Source: an uncultured Clostridia bacterium
GTDB lineage: Bacteria > Bacillota > Clostridia > Oscillospirales > Ruminococcaceae
Assembly: GCA_947168885.1 (NCBI GenBank)
Contig: CAMVNQ010000007.1
Span: 62,001-126,000, forward strand
Reading direction: 5' to 3'
DNA length: 64,000 nt
The notes beneath the pieces were generated by a model, which did no database searches, was not told the origin of the DNA, and worked only from the letters and a program-made list of their open reading frames with translations. A program made the position numbers and the translations under genes. Positions 59,958 to 64,000 of this stretch are shown one piece after another (position 1 is the stretch's first letter; each line of letters starts with the position of its first letter).

Positions 59958-60848
59958 TCAATAGTGAACTTTTTTCTTGCTTATCATGAGATTGATGACG
60001 GTGATAGTAAGAACAATGACGAAGAGGATGATCGCCGCTGCGGACGCATAGGACGGATAACCGCCGCTGTCACCGTAGAGCATATCGTAGATGTAGCCGA
60101 CAATCGTGTTCATTCCCGCGGCATTAAGGTCGGTTCCGAAGAGAGCAACCGAGTCGCTGTACGCTTTGAACGCGCCGATAAAACCTGTAATAACAAGATA
60201 GAATATCATGGGTGAGATCATCGGAAGCGTTATCTTCGTGAACATTCTCCAGCGCGACGTTCCGTCGATACGCGCGGCTTTGTAGTATGTGTCGCTTACC
60301 GACGCGAGGGCGCTCGTAAGTATGAGCACCTTGAACGGAAGCACTATCCATATCGTGTAGAAGCACAGTACAAACATCTTCGCCCAGTACGGTCCGTCAA
60401 TGAAATCAACGCTCTCTCCGCCGAACATATTTATCAGTATGTTCACAAGTCCGTCGGAATAGGCGGTCTTTTTGAAGAGTATCATGAATACAAGTCCGAC
60501 CGCGAGTGTGTTCGTTACATACGGCAGGAAATATATCGTCTGGAATGCCATACGCAGCTTCTTTATCGAATTGAGCGCAAGGGAGATCAGAAGTGCGAAA
60601 CCGGTCGAAAGCGGCACTGTTATGATAACGAGAATGAACGTGTTCCTGAGCGCCTGCATGAAATACGGGTCGTGCAGAACATATTCATAGTTGTATGTAC
60701 CCGTTCCGAAATATGTCTGCGAAGCGGAATTATAGCCCTCCTCGAACGAATAGACGAATACGTCTATAAGCGGGTAGAGCATGAACACTCCGAGAAAAAT
60801 TATCGCGGGAAGAAGATACAGCCACGCTTTGAAGCTATTCTTTTTCAT
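59958..60848 (-). CDS. Carbohydrate ABC transporter permease (MalF-like)
   Basis: The 296-aa protein has six membrane helices and the coupling loop YYKAARIDGTSRWRMFTKITLPMISP of MalF/LacF-type permeases. It forms a heterodimer with the MalG-like protein. AAGGAGAACC precedes the ATG, nine bases after the ATPase gene. Confidence 0.92.
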   Translation of the reverse strand: MKKNSFKAWLYLLPAIIFLGVFMLYPLIDVFVYSFEEGYNSASQTYFGTGTYNYEYVLHDPYFMQALRNTFILVIITVPLSTGFALLISLALNSIKKLRMAFQTIYFLPYVTNTLAVGLVFMILFKKTAYSDGLVNILINMFGGESVDFIDGPYWAKMFVLCFYTIWIVLPFKVLILTSALASVSDTYYKAARIDGTSRWRMFTKITLPMISPMIFYLVITGFIGAFKAYSDSVALFGTDLNAAGMNTIVGYIYDMLYGDSGGYPSYASAAAIILFVIVLTITVINLMISKKKVHY

Positions 60849-60857
60849 AGGTTCTCC

Positions 60858-61961
60858 TTATTTGCCGGAAGCGGGGTAGATGCGTTCTTCCGTCTCCTTG
60901 TCAAAAATATACACCTTGCCCGGCTTGAGTGAGAAGCGTATATCTCCGCTGTCTCTGTCCGGTGCGTCCTCAGAGCTTACGATAGCGCGTATCGACTCGC
61001 CCTCGAAAGCGTAGTGATGTGATATGATGCTCGTGTCGCGTCCCATGACCTCAACTCCGCGGAGCTTGCATTTCAGACCGCCGTTATCGTCGGGGATAAA
61101 TCCTTCGGGGCGAACGCCGACATAGACTTTTCTGTCATCGACACCGTTTATCGGCAGAACATCGTCGTCGCCGATAAAGAGCCGCCCTTTCTTAACCGAG
61201 CCGACAAACACATTTATTGCGGGTGTTCCGAGGAACTTCGCCACAAAAAGATTCGTCGGGTCGTCGTAAACAGTCTGCGGCTTGTCCACCTGCTGTATCA
61301 CACCGTCCTTCATCACAACTATCACGTCGGAGATGCTCATGGCTTCTTCCTGGTCGTGGGTGACGAATACCGTAGTGATACCGGTCTCGCGCTGGATACG
61401 GCGTATTTCCTCGCGCGTGTGGAGTCTCAGTCTCGCGTCGAGGTTTGAGAGCGGCTCATCGAGAAGCAGGACTCTCGGTCTTTTGACAAGTGCGCGCGCA
61501 ATAGCGACACGCTGCTGCTGACCGCCGGAGAGTTCGCTCGGCTTGCGCTCAAGAAGCCCGTCTATCTGCACGAGTTTTGCGGCTTCCTCGGCTTTGCTTC
61601 GCATCTGTTCCTTCGAGAGCTTCTTGTTTCCCTTAAGGTTTTCAAGAGGGAAGGTTATATTCTGCAATACCGTTAAGTGCGGGTAAAGCGCATAGCTCTG
61701 AAAAACGAGACCGACACCGCGAAGTTCCGGCGGAATATCGGTCACATCGTCGTCGTCAAAGAATATCTTTCCTTCGCTCGGAGTCTCAAGTCCCGATATA
61801 AGGTTTAGAGCCGTGCTCTTACCGCAGCCCGAAGGTCCGAGAAGACCGACAAGTTTTCCGTCGGGTATCTCGATATTGAAATCATTTACCGCGATAACAT
61901 CGGGCTTGTTTTTTGTGCGGTTCGGGAACCGCTTTGTGAGATGTTCAAGCTTTATTTTCAT
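60858..61961 (-). CDS. Sugar ABC transporter ATPase (MsmK/UgpC-like)
   Basis: The 367-aa protein has Walker A GPSGCGKST, signature LSGGQQQRVAIARAL, Walker B VLLLDEPLSNLDA and switch VTHDQEEAM, followed by a C-terminal OB-type regulatory domain. It belongs to the MsmK/UgpC/MalK group that drives CUT1 sugar importers. In many Firmicutes one MsmK serves several importers; here it sits inside the operon. AAGGAGCTC precedes the ATG. Confidence 0.93.
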   Translation of the reverse strand: MKIKLEHLTKRFPNRTKNKPDVIAVNDFNIEIPDGKLVGLLGPSGCGKSTALNLISGLETPSEGKIFFDDDDVTDIPPELRGVGLVFQSYALYPHLTVLQNITFPLENLKGNKKLSKEQMRSKAEEAAKLVQIDGLLERKPSELSGGQQQRVAIARALVKRPRVLLLDEPLSNLDARLRLHTREEIRRIQRETGITTVFVTHDQEEAMSISDVIVVMKDGVIQQVDKPQTVYDDPTNLFVAKFLGTPAINVFVGSVKKGRLFIGDDDVLPINGVDDRKVYVGVRPEGFIPDDNGGLKCKLRGVEVMGRDTSIISHHYAFEGESIRAIVSSEDAPDRDSGDIRFSLKPGKVYIFDKETEERIYPASGK

Positions 61962-61983
61962 AAGAGCTCCTTATAAATCAGTT

Positions 61984-62802
61984 TTACTTTTGTGTATTTT
62001 CTGTTCTTACGAAGTAATGACGGGCGAGAGAACGTGAAAGTCCGTCGAGACCGGGGTAGAGAATACGCTCGCTTATGTTGAACTGGTCGAGCATATCGCG
62101 CACAGCCCAGCGTATGTCCTTGCTTATTATGTATTTCATCGTGTGCTCGGTGTGCTTTTCGAGGAAATCCTCTATATCGGTTATGCCGGACGGGATTATC
62201 GAGAAGAACGAGTACTGATTGATGATGCGCTGATCGACGGAGGGCGGCTCGATGTTTACGAACGCTTCCGAGCCCATATCAATGTCGTACTGGTCGATGC
62301 TGTCAACGATAGATGTGAGCGTATCGACGGAAAAGACGAACGAGCCCTGGCGCTTCAGAGCTGCACGGTAGCGGCTCGGAAGGTTTCTGTTTGCCGCCTG
62401 CATATCGAAGCGCCAGACTACACAGTCGCGCTTGTCGAGCTTGTCGAAGTTGCTCTCGGTGCAGGAGAAGTGCAGAGCAATAAGCGGGGAATAAGTCCAG
62501 TCGAGAAGCCGCGTCGGAAGCCCGTGGTGCTGACCTATCATCATCTGCTTCCAGACAGACGTGCTTATGGACGGGTCTTCTATGCAGGCATACTTGCTGA
62601 AATTACGGAGCACCGAGCTTTCGAGCTCTTTATGCAGGTGCTTGCAGTTGAGCCGCAGACTTGTGGTGAGAGTGTAGTTTGCGTCGGGCATACCGCGGTA
62701 GAAATACGGGCTCCGCACGCGCTTGATATCGGGATTGAACTTCTGCTCGGAAATGAGCTTCATGACTTCGTCGATGCTGTTTATTCTTACTGTTTCTATC
62801 AT
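61984..62802 (-). CDS. FRG-domain protein
   Basis: The 272-aa protein contains an FRG domain, named for its conserved Phe-Arg-Gly: FYRGMPDANY near residue 33, and QHHGLPTRLLDWTYSPLIAL around residue 95. It has no signal peptide or membrane helix. FRG-domain proteins are widespread in bacteria, phages and mobile regions, with no agreed biochemical role. It is the first gene behind a clear promoter, 22 bases before the ABC ATPase gene, so it is probably cotranscribed with the sugar importer. It also borders a phage portal gene. Confidence 0.88.
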   Translation of the reverse strand: MIETVRINSIDEVMKLISEQKFNPDIKRVRSPYFYRGMPDANYTLTTSLRLNCKHLHKELESSVLRNFSKYACIEDPSISTSVWKQMMIGQHHGLPTRLLDWTYSPLIALHFSCTESNFDKLDKRDCVVWRFDMQAANRNLPSRYRAALKRQGSFVFSVDTLTSIVDSIDQYDIDMGSEAFVNIEPPSVDQRIINQYSFFSIIPSGITDIEDFLEKHTEHTMKYIISKDIRWAVRDMLDQFNISERILYPGLDGLSRSLARHYFVRTENTQK

Positions 62803-62840
62803 AGTATCACTTGTCTCCGTTTATCATGAATTACATTTGT

Positions 62841-62869
62841 ATTATATCACTTTATTGCGGAGAAGTCAA
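62841..62869 (-). promoter_or_regulatory. Sigma-A promoter of the FRG/sugar importer operon
   Basis: On the minus strand TTGACT (62869-62864) and TATAAT (62846-62841) have a 17-bp spacer. It lies directly after the terminator of the portal gene. Confidence 0.8.
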
Positions 62870-62881
62870 GTTTCGGGAAAG

Positions 62882-62919
62882 AAAAAGCGCCCCGCTGCGG
62901 TATGTTGCCGCAGCGGGGC
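62882..62919 (-). terminator. Terminator after the phage portal gene
   Basis: GCCCCGCTGCGG and CCGCAGCGGGGC form a perfect 12-bp stem with loop TATGTTG. On the minus strand it is followed by GCTTTTTC. It ends transcription 12 bases after the portal stop codon. Confidence 0.92.
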
Positions 62920-62931
62920 AAATGAGCTTTA

Positions 62932-63999
62932 TCAGTCAAGCTCGTAAGGCAGGAGTTTAATAAGCTTTTCGTTATCGACGATGCCGTTGAGAAGGCTTAC
63001 TATCTGTGCTCTTTCGGTTTCGTTCTCAGGGAGGTAGTGCTTGAACGTGATCTTTATGTCTTTCACATCAGGTTTTGCGTAGCCGAGTACGGAAAGAGCG
63101 TTCGCGATCAGTGCGAGCCTTATTTTTAGCCCCTCGGCAAAGTAGCGCTCCTTTATCTTCGTTATCTGCTCGAAAGCGAGAAGCTTATACTTCATCGCAA
63201 CGCCCGAACTGTTGCCGGAAAAGCTCTCGTCGGTAAGGCAGGGAACACCGCTGAACTTGTGTATGTCGGTTTCTATCGAGCGGCGGAGTATATCGACGGA
63301 CGCTTCGTCGAACTGCCGTGTGAGCCACTTCGCGTCTCCGGTATCGTCCATTGTCATGATACCGTATTTCTTTATCGCGCGGAATGTCTCGCTTTCTTCC
63401 TCGGCCGTGTCGCCGAGAATCTGTCCTTTGATTATGAGAAGCGCGTTTACGAACTGTTCCTTGTCGTTGATACGGTCGGACTGGAGAGTGTTGTACGCGT
63501 CGATGAGCGAGATGACCTGCTCAAAGTCGCCCTGTCTGTTCCAGTTGTTGTAGTACTCGATTATCGGAACGCCGCCGAAGTAATGCTCGTATGGCTGTGA
63601 GGTCTTTGTGACGGAAAATCCCGCGGAGACGATGAACTCGCGCACAGATGTCCTGTCGCAGAGATAGACCCTGTATCCCGAAGGATAGCCGTCGTTCTCG
63701 CCAAGCGGCATATAGTAAACGCCGAACACGGGCTCCTGCTTCACGGTGTCGTCATACACGACAAAAGCGCTGCGCGGGTCGAGGCTCGCGAGCATTATCT
63801 TACCCTCGTTCGTGAGATAAAGCATCTCGTAGGACACTCCGAAGATCGAACCGAACCGTGCAAGGTCTATGTCCTGCGTGTCGCTGTCGGCATACGCGAG
63901 AATGTCCTTTATCATCGAGATGTCCTTTCCGGAGCGGCTCTCGTACTTAACGGGCGACCCGAGAAAATATCCAGTAGCGCAGTCCGTGATATACTTCGC
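62932..63999 (-). CDS. Phage portal protein, SPP1 Gp6-like (5' end beyond window)
   Basis: The reading frame stays open upstream of the track ATG at 63915 to the window edge and encodes ITDCATGYFLGSPVKYES, typical of SPP1 Gp6/PF05133 portal proteins, so the track start is internal and the gene is cut by the edge. The visible 356 residues include FGGVPIIEYYNN and EQFVNALLIIKGQ. Portals form the dodecameric DNA-entry ring of tailed phages. In an intact phage the capsid genes follow; here a terminator and a host-like operon follow instead, so this is probably a prophage edge or remnant. Confidence 0.85.
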   Translation of the reverse strand, partial: AKYITDCATGYFLGSPVKYESRSGKDISMIKDILAYADSDTQDIDLARFGSIFGVSYEMLYLTNEGKIMLASLDPRSAFVVYDDTVKQEPVFGVYYMPLGENDGYPSGYRVYLCDRTSVREFIVSAGFSVTKTSQPYEHYFGGVPIIEYYNNWNRQGDFEQVISLIDAYNTLQSDRINDKEQFVNALLIIKGQILGDTAEEESETFRAIKKYGIMTMDDTGDAKWLTRQFDEASVDILRRSIETDIHKFSGVPCLTDESFSGNSSGVAMKYKLLAFEQITKIKERYFAEGLKIRLALIANALSVLGYAKPDVKDIKITFKHYLPENETERAQIVSLLNGIVDNEKLIKLLPYELD

Positions 64000-64000
64000 G

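Overview
The window reads as a chromosomal segment of an anaerobic Gram-positive Clostridia, most likely a gut Ruminococcus-like member of the Oscillospiraceae/Ruminococcaceae. The grounds are gene content and style: a UPF0237/UPF0210 pair, YesL, a FeoA-FeoB fusion followed by a Cys-rich FeoB-associated peptide, DUF1540, SpoIVB, an NSS-family Na+ symporter, malic enzyme, strong Shine-Dalgarno sites, and many sigma-A promoters with 17-bp spacers. I saw no rRNA, tRNA or CRISPR. The genus is an inference; no search was run.

Layout. 0-3.3 kb: a CpsC/CpsD-type polysaccharide co-polymerase and BY-kinase pair, then a secreted SGNH esterase. 3.3-10.6 kb: a sugar-uptake locus with an AraR-type repressor (GntR head, LacI body), an AraC-type regulator and a YtfQ-YtfR-YtfT-YjfF-like ABC importer; AraR-like operators lie at the repressor and importer promoters. 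10.6-12.7 kb: a diguanylate cyclase with a duplicated sensor, a 63-aa peptide with a double-glycine motif, and an ECF-type sigma factor. 12.7-14.7 kb: a minus-strand regulator/ABC-2 exporter operon. 15-17 kb: a secreted VWA protein. 17-20.4 kb: minus-strand housekeeping genes uvrC, rsmD, coaD and a coiled-coil protein. 20.6-28.9 kb: YesL, a PHP phosphoesterase, malic enzyme, a lipoprotein, YqgF, a 41-aa membrane peptide, cysS and two cyclophilin-like lipoproteins. 29-34 kb: murA, a chemoreceptor, dtd and an SGNH hydrolase. 34-39.5 kb: feoAB, a Na+ symporter and SpoIVB. 39.6-44.5 kb: two small membrane proteins, uridine phosphorylase, DUF1540 and an EAL phosphodiesterase fused to a beta-solenoid-like region. 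44.5-52.6 kb: UPF0210/UPF0237, histidinol phosphatase, an Lrp-aminotransferase-ispE operon, Asp23/YloU, a flavodoxin and FakA. 53-57.3 kb: GNAT, smpB, an exported protein, an HMA protein and a large VWA protein. 57.4-62.9 kb: a minus-strand FRG-domain gene followed by an MsmK-MalF-MalG-binding protein sugar importer. 62.9-64 kb: a phage SPP1-Gp6-like portal gene cut by the window edge.

Themes. Two sugar importers, two VWA surface proteins and several exported lipoproteins fit a carbohydrate-scavenging gut anaerobe. A cyclic-di-GMP synthase, a phosphodiesterase and a chemoreceptor indicate second-messenger and motility signalling. The strongest unexplained signals are non-coding: three clusters of GC-rich hairpins (22.5, 36.8 and 52.6 kb), one bounded by inverted repeats with a relic of its end at 44.5 kb, and one carrying a 97-bp direct repeat. 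The most unusual proteins are the EAL-solenoid fusion, the double-glycine peptide coupled to a sigma factor, and a solute-binding lipoprotein with a C-terminal membrane helix.
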